DNA from: Amoebophrya sp. A120
Taxonomy: Eukaryota; Sar; Dinophyceae; Syndiniales; Amoebophryaceae
DNA: 64,000 nt
Direction: 5' to 3'
NCBI GenBank assembly: GCA_905178155.1
Contig: CAJINV010000003.1
Coordinates: forward strand, 7,611,882 to 7,675,881
Made by a program: the position numbers and the translations under genes. Shown in pieces: positions 54,024-63,196 of the stretch (position 1 is its first letter; each line of letters opens with the position of its first letter). The notes under the pieces were generated by a model, which saw only the letters and a list, made by a program, of their open reading frames with translations, was not told the origin of the DNA and ran no database searches.

Positions 54024-56320
54024 TCAGAAAGCGTGACCCCGAGGCTGCATGACACCATCATAGAAATTTACTGCGTTTTCGTACATGAGTTTCTCTGCCA
54101 GTTCGCGGTACCGTTCGAGCAGCGTCGTGTTGGCCAGTAACCCTTTCTCCTGTATGGAAAAACTCCAGTGAGCCACCACTGCTCGCCCGAGAGCCGCCGC
54201 GTGCTGATTTCGCCGTTTTGGGTGCTGTGTGGAAAACTCGCCCTCATCGTCAGTGGAAATACCATCCCAGCCTGTCAGCCGTTATTTTCATTCATACGAT
54301 CAGCAAGACACTCATTTTCCTCGCATCCCTGTACTACCCAATCTAGGGCTGTGAACATTGGACTTTGGAAAAACCCCAAAAGAGGAAGAAGAAGAAGTAA
54401 CACAGCCACGCTAACATTCGCGCCCCTTCGCGATCAGTTGTGTCTGCTCTCTCGTCGCGCTACATCAACGCCATGACCATATTAACAACGCACATGATCA
54501 ACGAAGCACAGTTGTTGACGTTGATCTTCATAGAACAATTGCAGAAACAATAAAATCGAGGTATACTAATGTCCGAGAAGTCTTCGTATTTGAAGGCGAA
54601 AAAGTTGATGTTCCATATCAAAGGGAAAAAAGCCCCCACCCCGTATCGGAAGCGGAAGATGCGCGAATTTGTGATGCTGTATTTGAGTACACAAATCAAC
54701 TTGTATTGCTAGAAGGTCAAGAGACGAAGCTGCGGCCTAAATTGTAGGCAATCTGTCATGCTGTTTCCCACTTCCAGTTGCCTCCTGTCATCCTGGAGCT
54801 GCAAGGCTTTCCCACGCTAGACAGCACTACAGTCCGCATCTTTTGCCTTCTAGCATCACAAAGCTGATTTGTGACCACAAATCTGCATCACAGATTTCCG
54901 TTTTGATATGGGGGGGGCATTTTTCATTGCAATATTCCAGTCCACGTGGCGGCTGATTCCGTCTGACATGGTTTCGTAGCCGTGTGCGTGGAGGTATGAG
55001 AGTGCACAACTCCCCCTCCTCCTCATTTGTCATGCGAAATACCTAGTTTACGCCTTGGCTCTTGGCACTGTTTGCATGACAAGTTCTGGCAGCCCAAATA
55101 GCACTCCACTCCTGTCCAAATTTGTCATGCAAAACCTGTATTCTTGCTGACGGTTGTATTGCTGTTCATGCAATACAAATGGGGGGGAGGGGGAGTTGTG
55201 CACTGTCATAGGAAGTCAAAGACCCCAAAGTCTAGCGTGCACAAACTGCCCTCCTCAATGCGGTGCAGCAGCGTCTCGTGCGCCCACGCGGCACAGTCCC
55301 ACCGGCGCCAGATGCAGTCGGAGTAGAACGTATGCTCGATCCGAAACTTCTCGTCAAGCATCACATCCTGCCGAAACGGCCACGCGTGCAGTTTACCGTC
55401 TTCCGGATTCGGTGCCGGCTTCTCTAGCCAGGGGTACTGCGCCAGTTCCTACGGAGCAAATTCATATTGTTTCCCGTCTTGCTGAACATCATCATATAAT
55501 TGTCTTGCTCAAGTAGTGGGATTTCTTCACCGTTTTTTTTTTCCTCGTTTGATATTGTTCATGGGTTTCCTACTTTCCGCAAAAAAACCGCCTTAACCAT
55601 GCCAGTATTGCTATTGGTACATCATGCTGTGAAAACTCGAACGAAAAAAAGACTGGAGTGCACCATTTGAATGTTAGGAACCAAGCTCGCATTTTTTTAT
55701 CAATAAGTATTTTTCAATACCTGGTGCACCGCGGACACGATGCCGTGATTGATCACGTTCGCGGAAACAAACAAAAACCGATCGCGCCGCTTCTCCCGAA
55801 TCAGCTCCGGGATCGCGCCGTCATTGATGAAGACGACGTCGTCGTCTATTTTGACGTAGTAGGCGCCGGGCTCGTCCACCACCTTCCAGATCACGTCCCA
55901 ACCGCCCCCCTCGATCGGGGGAATGAAGTAGGACCGCGGGTTTCGACGTTGCAGTTTGATCAGGTACTGCAAGTCGTTCATATCGTACTTCACCAGCGCC
56001 CACAGGACGCCATCGAGCACCCCTCCGTTCTCACGCAGGTTGCGCTCGAGGTAGGCGTTCAGCAGGTCGACGTAGGCCCGGCGACCGTAGTAGATCAGCG
56101 CGTATATCTTGATGTCTTTTAAGTCGTCGAAAGGGTCGTCCTTCCAGACGCATTCCGGATGGAGAGCGTCGTCGGTCTCCACGCGTCGCATTACGGGCAT
56201 TGCGGCAGCAGGGGGGAGCAACGACCAAGTGCTGGCCGACTGTAGGCAGAGCCAAGAGCCGCTTGCGGTGGTCCCCGCTAGGAGTACTCGTCGAACTAAC
56301 GTAGAGGACGCTTTCATCAT
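54024..56320 (-). CDS. Glycosyltransferase-like protein with DxD motif, 5 exons
   Basis: Exons 56320-55721, 55448-55211, 54989-54935, 54610-54567 and 54271-54024. The start is the ATG at 56320 (MMKASSTLVRRVLLAGTTAS), a likely signal or signal-anchor. Conserved blocks are KIYALIYYGRRAYVDLLNAYLE, the DxD-type motif in YYVKIDDDVVFINDGAIPEL, FLFVSANVINHGIVSAVHQ, FYSDCIWRRWDCAAWAHETLL, HVDWNINFFAFKYEDFSDI and the C-terminal WDGISTDDEGEFSTQ ... AVVAHWSFSIQEKGLL ... LLERYRELAEKL. A family of fungal and algal proteins shares this order. A Golgi transferase using a nucleotide sugar and a metal bound by DDD is the reasonable reading, but donor and acceptor are unknown. Introners E22 and E21 lie on either side of exon 3. 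The other introns are GT-AG. Confidence 0.78.
54616..54934. mobile_element. Introner E21 (family D)
   Basis: The element is 319 bp, flanked by TTCCA (54611-54615 and 54935-54939). The left end TATCAAAGGGAAAAAAGCCC and the right end GGGGGGGCATTTTTCATTGC(AATA) are mirrors. Its right interior is nearly the same as in E6. Excision joins HVDW to NINFFAFKY. Confidence 0.9.
54995..55210. mobile_element. Introner E22 (family G)
   Basis: The element is 216 bp. The flanking 5-mers are GGAGG (54990-54994) and GGAAG (55211-55215), a 4/5 match. The ends TATGAGAGTGCACAACTCCC and GGGAGTTGTGCACTGTCATA are close to E15 and E19. Keeping the GGAAG copy gives the coherent junction TLGVFDF-HAHGYETM. Confidence 0.9.
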
Positions 56321-57485
56321 CCCGCGAGGCCCTCTTGCTTCAGTCGGCCCCCGCTGCCGCCTGCGCCGCCGACACCATGCCGGCATTCTCATCCTTCCGG
56401 TGCCGATAAGAGGTACCGATACCAACGGCGCTCCCGTCTGAACCACCGCTGATCTATCTGGATCGCGCCGGTAGCATTTTTTTACTGGAGCTCTTCGCTG
56501 TCACAATGAAATGAAACAGCATTACAAGAATACAATGAATGTTACACAAATAAATTGTGGCTCGAGCCTCACGGAAATGAGGCGAGCAGCGAATAATTGG
56601 ATGAGATCACTGCACCTCTGTGTGATTGATCGAAAAAAGGACCGCACGCTCGTGATCGCTTTGGGTGTGTCTGACAAGATGGGGCGAGCACAGGGAACTC
56701 ACGAACGTGGTGATCTCGCGCGCACTTCACTGTGCGACTGACCTATCAAAAGAAACGAAATCATCATCAGCATCATCCAAAAGAACGCGGAGCAAAGCGA
56801 ACGAGTCCGAGACTACTCGAAAAAGAGCAGCACTTTCGGATCTATGCCTCTTTCCCCTTGCAAAAGTGAAGAAGAAGAACAGCTCGCAAAACTACATACA
56901 TTTTGACTGCAGCAGACACACAATACTTTAAATTCAGGCAAGTGAAAAAATTCATCACCGAGATAGGCATGCGCTTTTGCAAGCATGAATGATAGACAAC
57001 ACACGGCATGCGACACGCAGGTCAGTGCGCCGTAGTTGTGCCAAGAGAGACACTAGCGGGCTGCAAAACGGGTGCTCCCTGCGAGGAATGACAAACCATG
57101 TACTGAAATACGACGTGAAAATTACAATGGTCCCCGTTTTTTGCATTTCGTCAAATTGAAATCCAGCTTTTCGCCAATGTTCACTTCACAAAAACTACAT
57201 GATTATCGTGCACACCACTACAGAGAAAGCAACCCAATCGAGCCTCGCAACCTTTTGATCCTCAGTGCAGCTGCAAGGCGATTTGTGTTGATTCCAAGCA
57301 ACGGCCAACAAGCATTCATCATTCAGACTAAAGTAAAAAATGCAAACGGAAGGGCCGCAGCACAAAATTGATTCGTTTCAACAGATTCCAGATTATCAAA
57401 AACGGTACATATAATTTTTCTTTGTACATTCTCGTATATAATTCGATGTCGGGTACCCGAATGTTCCCCCGCAGACATAGACAGT
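56321..57485. other. Intergenic, no gene recognised
   Basis: This 1.17-kb stretch has low coding signal on both strands. The transferase frame stays open upstream of 56320 to about 56446, without added features. Confidence 0.5.
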
Positions 57486-59093
57486 CTAGAGAGTGACGAT
57501 GGGAATGTTCATTCCGCGGGCTTGATACTCCTGCTCACGTCTGCGGCGACGGCTTTCCTCGGAGGCGGTAGAGGCGGAGGGGGCCAGGCTGGCCGCCTGC
57601 GACTGCTGCCGGCCGATCTTGATGCCGAATTGGGGCCCGGTCCCGTCCCCGCTGCTGTCGTCTTCGGGGTCATTCTCCTCATCGCGCAAATTGAAGCTGG
57701 GGGACCCCGTGTCCTCCAGCAGGTTGTCTTGGTTGAAAAAGGATCCCCACGACGAAGCCGAAGTGGTTTGCGGTTCCAGGTGAAGCTGCTCCGGCCGGGC
57801 GTGCAGGAGATTCTCCTCCGTAAGTTCCACGCCCCCGCGGCTCCGTCGGCTGTGGGGCGTCGTGGTCGGCACATGTTCCACTTCGTCCCACCGGTGGTCG
57901 CGCGCCGCTGAGTTCTTTCCGGCCTTTGCGCCCGGCGTCGCGGCGTTTACATTCTGAAAGCAGCCGCGAATCATGGAACCCCGTCGGTGCCTGACATTGT
58001 TCTGATTCTTGTTGTTCTCCTCTGCCGCCGCCCTTGCCGGGGCTCCTCGCGAAGAGGACGTGCCGGCCGGCAAATGCGCAGCGAGCAACGAAAGGGTGTT
58101 GCGCACCCTTTTCGACACTACGCCCGGCAACAGAAGCCCGCCTGCTCCGGGATTCCTCTTAGGAAGTGGCTGCGCTCCGTTCTCGTTCATCCCCGGGATG
58201 TTGTCAGCAGGGGGAGATGACGAGTCGGAGAGATGAACCTGGCGCTGATCATCGCCGCGAGGACTCTTCCCGCGGCCTGGATCGCAGCAGCTGCTCTCCT
58301 CGTGCCTACTGCGCAAGGACTGCTCGGTTGTTGGTTGTAATTGGAGGTCCAGCACACCGGTGGAAGACCCACTCTCTGTGGCCCCCAGCCCTTTTCCGAC
58401 GATGCCGGAGCCCGTGCCTGGAACGGGCGAGGTATACGGCGTGGCCATGCGCCGTGTTCCCGCATAGTGCCCTGCAGGAGCGTCGGGGTTGTTCCTAGTA
58501 CCCTTCCTGTCGTGTAGGAGCGACGCAGCTGCCGCCGTCTTGTCGCACAGCAGCTCGCTGAAGGAGTCGACGCTCGTGGGACCGGCCTCCAGCACCACTG
58601 GGTTGGAGTTTCTCGTCCTGGAAGATGTTGAACCTCTCGTATCAACACGACGTACCGAGGCCTCCTGCGGTTCTTGTTCATCCGGGTCGACCTCACTTCC
58701 GCCGCGTACGGTCACATCCGCACACGACGAGGTGGAGGCGCCACGTATCACTAGCTCACCGCGACTCACCGTCCTGCCCTCCGTAACCGGCTGCCCGTCT
58801 GCCCCCGTGTGGCAGCACGTGCAGGCGCTAAAATTCAGGCCAGGCCACGAAATAAACGGCGCCCCAGAGGAGGAAACCGCTCCGGCGCTTCTCGCGCTCG
58901 CAAGACTGACCCACGAGGTGTTGGGGCTGGATAAGAGTAAAACGCAGATCAGGTCCCGCGCCACGCTTCGAATTCGAGTCGCACCGAAGAACCGCCCGGA
59001 GTTTTGATATGACCAGGGGGCGTCGCGGCCCTGTCCACCGTCGTCAATCTTCTTCTCCTGCGATCGACGACACATCATCGTGATACCTCCCAT
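57486..59093 (-). CDS. Low-complexity Ser/Arg/Gly-rich protein, function unknown
   Basis: A single 535-residue frame starts at the ATG at 59093 (MGGITMMCRRSQEKKIDDGG). The open frame goes further up but begins with GTG, so this ATG is the better start. A short hydrophobic stretch near residue 45 (RDLICVLLLSSPNTSWVSLA) could be an internal signal-anchor. The remainder is disordered, with basic and acidic patches (RDHRWDEVEHVPTTTPHSRR; RDEENDPEDDSSGDGTGPQF), and ends RRRREQEYQARGMNIPIVTL. I recognise no domain. An uninterrupted 1.6-kb GC-rich frame is unlikely by chance but not impossible in such DNA. Confidence 0.5.
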   Translation of the reverse strand: MGGITMMCRRSQEKKIDDGGQGRDAPWSYQNSGRFFGATRIRSVARDLICVLLLSSPNTSWVSLASARSAGAVSSSGAPFISWPGLNFSACTCCHTGADGQPVTEGRTVSRGELVIRGASTSSCADVTVRGGSEVDPDEQEPQEASVRRVDTRGSTSSRTRNSNPVVLEAGPTSVDSFSELLCDKTAAAASLLHDRKGTRNNPDAPAGHYAGTRRMATPYTSPVPGTGSGIVGKGLGATESGSSTGVLDLQLQPTTEQSLRSRHEESSCCDPGRGKSPRGDDQRQVHLSDSSSPPADNIPGMNENGAQPLPKRNPGAGGLLLPGVVSKRVRNTLSLLAAHLPAGTSSSRGAPARAAAEENNKNQNNVRHRRGSMIRGCFQNVNAATPGAKAGKNSAARDHRWDEVEHVPTTTPHSRRSRGGVELTEENLLHARPEQLHLEPQTTSASSWGSFFNQDNLLEDTGSPSFNLRDEENDPEDDSSGDGTGPQFGIKIGRQQSQAASLAPSASTASEESRRRRREQEYQARGMNIPIVTL

Positions 59094-59531
59094 ATGTAGC
59101 AGCGGACTACCTTTGACACTTATCTTGTGCTCTGCGGCCCTGCACGCGAACTTGTGAACCGCGCATCTGATGATTTTCGGATACGTTGCCTTACAACTAC
59201 GTCTGTTTGTTTCTCGCACTTGGAAAAAGCGCCCATGCCTTTTTTAAATGCAACAGTGTACGAGGGCCATGCACGCGAGTGAACAGCACGCAAAAATGCG
59301 AATTAGTACGTAGTGCATTTGTTTTCGCCCGGAAATCGTTCACTCCCTCTCATGCCTCTCGCTTGTTCATTTTCATTTGCATCGCAACGTGCGTTGTAAC
59401 AACCTTAGAGCTTGGCCTGACGGTTTTTTTCTGAACCGAACAAGAACTTGCAGTTAGCCAGATCATGCGCAGGTGAGACCAAAACATCGCGGTGCACCAC
59501 TTTTCCGCAGGCAACTTTTCTCCTGTGAAAG
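59094..59531. other. Intergenic, no gene recognised
   Basis: This 438-bp stretch shows nothing supported on either strand. Confidence 0.5.
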
Positions 59532-60881
59532 CTAGAGCAGCGCATCAGGCATATAGCCCCAGTCGAGAGGTTCGTCCCCATCATACTGAAAGGATTCAAA
59601 ATTTATCGGTTGGTGCCTGTATACTTCAATCTTTTCATCTTTTTGCCCTACAAGAAGCTCGCAAGCACTCGACTCCGAGGTCACTACGGTGACCGGAAAC
59701 GTGTCTTTCTCTTGCAATGGTCCGAAGCAGGCCTCGCCGCGAAAGAGGTAAGGATACAACCGACCGGCACTGCAGTTTGCGGGCGCGATTCCCACGGCTT
59801 GACACTCAAACAGTTGGTCCACCTCCTCTGCGTTTCGAGGGCGTTCGTGCTCGTCTGTTTTCCGGCCCGGCCACCAGCCGGCCTGCACGTCCAGGACCCC
59901 AATCTTTGCGTCCACGGGCATCTTCTGCACCATGTCCAGAAACGCGGCCAGGCGTGTGCTGCAACTCAGACTGCGCTCGTCCTGGAAGCAGCACCAGCTG
60001 TTCTTGGGAACCAGAGGCGCTACCTCCCGCAACAAATGCCCGAAGTGAAGGTCGTCCGACAAAGGAAGGCGCCGCACCACCGCACGATTTTCTTTTTTTT
60101 TGTGTAGTTGTTTATCTGTACGCTACTAAACTTCATGAAGAAAAAGCGAGGGGTGAAACGAATCCTGGCGAGCTGTCAAAAAATCTTTATTGATTCATCC
60201 AACTACATTGTGTCAACAGAATACGAGCCGTTGCAGATTTAAACCTGGTAGCTGCGTCGGACCACTTGCATTGCTCCCTGCCTCCTCCGCCGCCAAAATT
60301 TCTGCGCTGATAGTCGCCTCCCATCCAGAGAGCCGCTGCACCAGTTCACTACTTTCGAACCGCTCGTCGACGGCGTAGCTCACCAGCAGCAGTGGTCGAT
60401 AGTCCGCATCCACGTCATTCTGAAGCAGTGGATTGACCGACTCGAGCGCGAGCTGTTGTTGTTCTAGTTTTTTTTCACAAGTGCCAGTCAAAAAGGAAAT
60501 CGGACTTGATTTTTGTTCCCAGACCAAAGATATCAGGCTGTCTCAGCATTAGAGACGAGAACCGTGTATCAAACGATAGTACAAAAAGTGACTGGATACT
60601 CTTTTCTTTGCGGCTAATTTTGTATGAAACATATAAACCTCGAATCGCTCCAGCGCTTCTTCAGACCGTATGCAGGCGCAGAGCAACACACACAGCTCAA
60701 TGGCCTCGAGCTGCTTGCCGGGTGCCCGAATGATTTTCAAAGGTTCCTCCATGGTTGTGCAGACACGTACACGAAAAACCTCCTTTGGCTGCCTTTCGAA
60801 AGCGATTCCATACCGGCCAAACAGGTCCCCCGGAACCAGAATACGCACGAGCATGCCCGGGCTCACTGCGGCGGTTCGCAT
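59532..60881 (-). CDS. Unknown protein, three exons inferred
   Basis: Exon 1 is 60881-60639 (MRTAAVSPGMLVRILVPGDL ... EALERFE). Exon 2 is 60452-60245 (LALESVNPLLQNDVDADYRP ... GPTQLP) and exon 3 runs to 59532 (NRAVVRRLPLSDDLHFGHLL ... LDWGYMPDALL). Exons 1 and 2 join at GT-AG in phase. The frame of exon 2 would otherwise run to a stop at 60213. I prefer the donor G/GTTTAA at 60244 because exon 3 has no ATG of its own and a phase-matched acceptor lies in the A-rich run just before it. If that is wrong, there are two genes, one ending at 60213. No domain is recognised; the text is soluble, with aromatic and acidic segments. An upstream exon before 60881 is possible. Confidence 0.45.
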
Positions 60882-62293
60882 GATCGCGACGGCAGGCGAT
60901 GTCTGACTCTTGACTTGGCCGTCCCAATACTCAGCTGGACGCACTGCACGACTACTTCTTCACCACGCAGCAAAAAGACTGTTCCTTAAAGTACGAGGTG
61001 CCAGAACTGTGATTTGCAACAAAAAATGTTGGACATTAACCCACACTGCAATCCAAAATTTCTTCAAAATGCTCGGTAGGATCCAACAGGCCAGTGACTC
61101 GATCCAGATCCAGTCCTAATGGTAATATTCGTACGCAACGATGCAGACCACGACCTGGTTTACCAATGTCCCCAACTACCTCTTCGAGGATAACATCAAC
61201 CACCAAGTATTTGTCCGCTGTCTGTTATTGTTCTAGGTGTCAAGATGAACCACCAGAGAATGTTTGGAAAATAGTCAAGAGATCGTCACACATGAACGAC
61301 ATGAGGAACTGCATACACAACTTTTCCCTGACGAAGCCATGCAGACCGAAAAACAGCGAAAGAGAAAAGAAAAAGAACTGACATGTCGCGACTTTGCAGG
61401 CGCGGCTCGATGTTAAAATAACTTTGGAAAACCTCATCCCCTGGTCCCGGTTGTAGTTAGTTAGTTAAAATTCCCACAAAGAAGGTGAGATAAGGGGATG
61501 TAGTTGTTTGCCATCAATCCATCGTTGCGAAATCCAATGCGGGTTAATCCATTGCTTTCCGCTACACAAGTCTTTGCAGTCAATCTACAGTCTGGAAAAG
61601 GAATTCCATATTTTCAGAGAATTTCAATTTTTTCCGGTTGGTAGTGGGGGATAGTAGAATCCACCGACCCCGGCTTTCATTCGTTGCATGCAAAAAGAGT
61701 TGAAGAAGTCAACAAGTACTGTACGGCAATTTTTTCAAAAATTCGTATAAGAGTCGATAATTGTTTAATTCATACGAGCAGATAATATCTTATAAGCATA
61801 TCGGCACACTTATCTTGTCGCCTGGAAAAGATGTAAGACACAGATGCGCCTTCTCCTTATCGTAGAAATTTGTCCATAGCTGACTCTCGTTTCACCTCAT
61901 GACAATCTGGCTGTGCTTGATCTTTGGCTCTTTTCAACTAGAACTCCGAAAATACAGATCAGGCGTAGAATATTACGCTCCTATCATTCAATATGACACC
62001 TCTGTCTGTCTGTCTGTGATTCTATCTACTTTTGCCTTCAAATTTCTTCTGTACTACCTTCTTCATCGCAGTGTTATAACATCCGGTACCGGTTTTCTGT
62101 AGCTTTATTTACAAAGAAAGCGTAAGTACCAATTGAAATCGTTATGTTATATAGCGCCGCATGAGCCGAATTAATCTTGGAAAATTTCAACATGACTGGA
62201 ATTGTCCGCATCCGTCGGGCGTCAACAGATTTCAGTGTACGGGACTCGCGTGGTGACCCGCGGGATAGTAATATTTCTCCATACTGATGCAGT
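60882..62293. other. 1.4 kb gene-free stretch
   Basis: AT-rich DNA with no supported frame. A short CTGT run (ctctgtctgtctgtctgtga) occurs near 62000-62020. I found no tRNA, rRNA or spliced-leader-like sequence. Confidence 0.5.
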
Positions 62294-62676
62294 CTAGTCC
62301 AGCTCGTCCTTGATGAACTTCTCCCTCTACCGCCCGCCGTCGCCACGATCTGGAAAGGAACACTTCCCTGCCCGAGGTGCGCGCGTAACTACGCGAAAAA
62401 AATATCCGATTCGTTCGGTCATTCCGGTATACTCGGCGCAGCCATTGTGTAGGAAAACCCCCCGTGGTACCTGCAGAGACACACTACACCGGACCTCGTC
62501 GGACATCAAGCATAGCTGTCCCGCGAAAATTACTTCTTCGGTTGTCTCCTAGTATTACATGCCGGCTCGTCGCTTGTGAAGGGGATCCAGGCTACAGCAC
62601 ATGGGTTGATGAAAACGCGGCCATCAATCGTGGTCACCAACAACAGCTGCTGTAGTTTTTGATCAGCACGGGTGGT
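62294..62676 (-). CDS. LSm-fold protein, possibly NAA38-like, 5' end unresolved
   Basis: Three exons are supported: one from at most 62676 down to 62611 (QQLLLVTTIDGRVF), then 62524-62393 and 62326-62294. The joined text DGRVF-AGQLCLMSDEVRCSVSL is a good Sm motif 1 (hydrophobic-rich, DGR, G-x-L, then Asp). It is followed by NGCAEYTGMTERIGYFFR and the short end REKFIKDELD. The order DGR, D-x-x-C/N, EY, ER-x-G, then a short basic-hydrophobic strand recalls NAA38/LSMD1, an LSm-like subunit of the NatC N-terminal acetyltransferase, but a profile search is needed. The first intron is only 86 bp and is flanked by the direct repeat GAAAA (62525-62529 and 62611-62615). The second is GT-AG. The start codon was not found. 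A frame at 62923-62663 may hold upstream coding sequence. Confidence 0.5.
62525..62615. repeat. Short intron flanked by a 5-bp direct repeat (GAAAA)
   Basis: GAAAA at 62525-62529 and 62611-62615 brackets 81 bp. Removing 86 bp makes DGRVFAGQL continuous. No GT-AG junction fits, and no clear inverted repeat is seen in so short a piece. Confidence 0.5.
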
Positions 62677-63196
62677 CTACATCCACGCGTCGTTCTGCCT
62701 GTCCGAACGGTTTCAACTGCATCAGCCGGCGAGTCCGCATTAGCTGTTCTCTTTCACAAGTGACTGCATGGCCGCATGGCGTCGTGGTCTTGGAAAAAAC
62801 CGGTGCAGCGCCGCGTCGCCCGAGGGGGCTGTGTCTTTGCGGAAGCAGAACATCGATGTAGCCCGCGTGACGCTGGTTTAGTATCTGTTTCTCCTCTTCG
62901 ACCGCTATTTCCAAACTCGGCATTCATGGGGATGCACAATTAAAACTTCTTTTCACATGGTCCCGATGAACAAAAGGATGCACGCTTACAAAAGCAAGCC
63001 TCCGACGATCGTGGTTCTCGCTGCAAAAACAAACTCCACACTGCGATTCTATTCCTTGAAAGAACGTCTTCTTTGCGTCGATACATAACTGCTGCGACTG
63101 GTAGAACAGAAATTAAAACTGCTACGACGTCGCTTCACCAGGAGAGATGTGTCCTCGCGACGGTCGGAGTTGTGGTGCGATGTATCAGCTAAAAAC
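62677..63196. other. Unresolved region with possible exon
   Basis: The minus-strand frame at 62923-62663 (MPSLEIAVEEEKQILNQRHA) reads like protein. I could not connect it with confidence to either neighbour. The remainder shows nothing. Confidence 0.3.

Noticed and set aside
62294-62326. C-terminal KDELD as an ER-retention signal on the LSm-like protein
   Set aside because: A retrieval signal must be the very last residues (KDEL). Here an extra Asp follows, there is no signal peptide, and LSm proteins are not lumenal.
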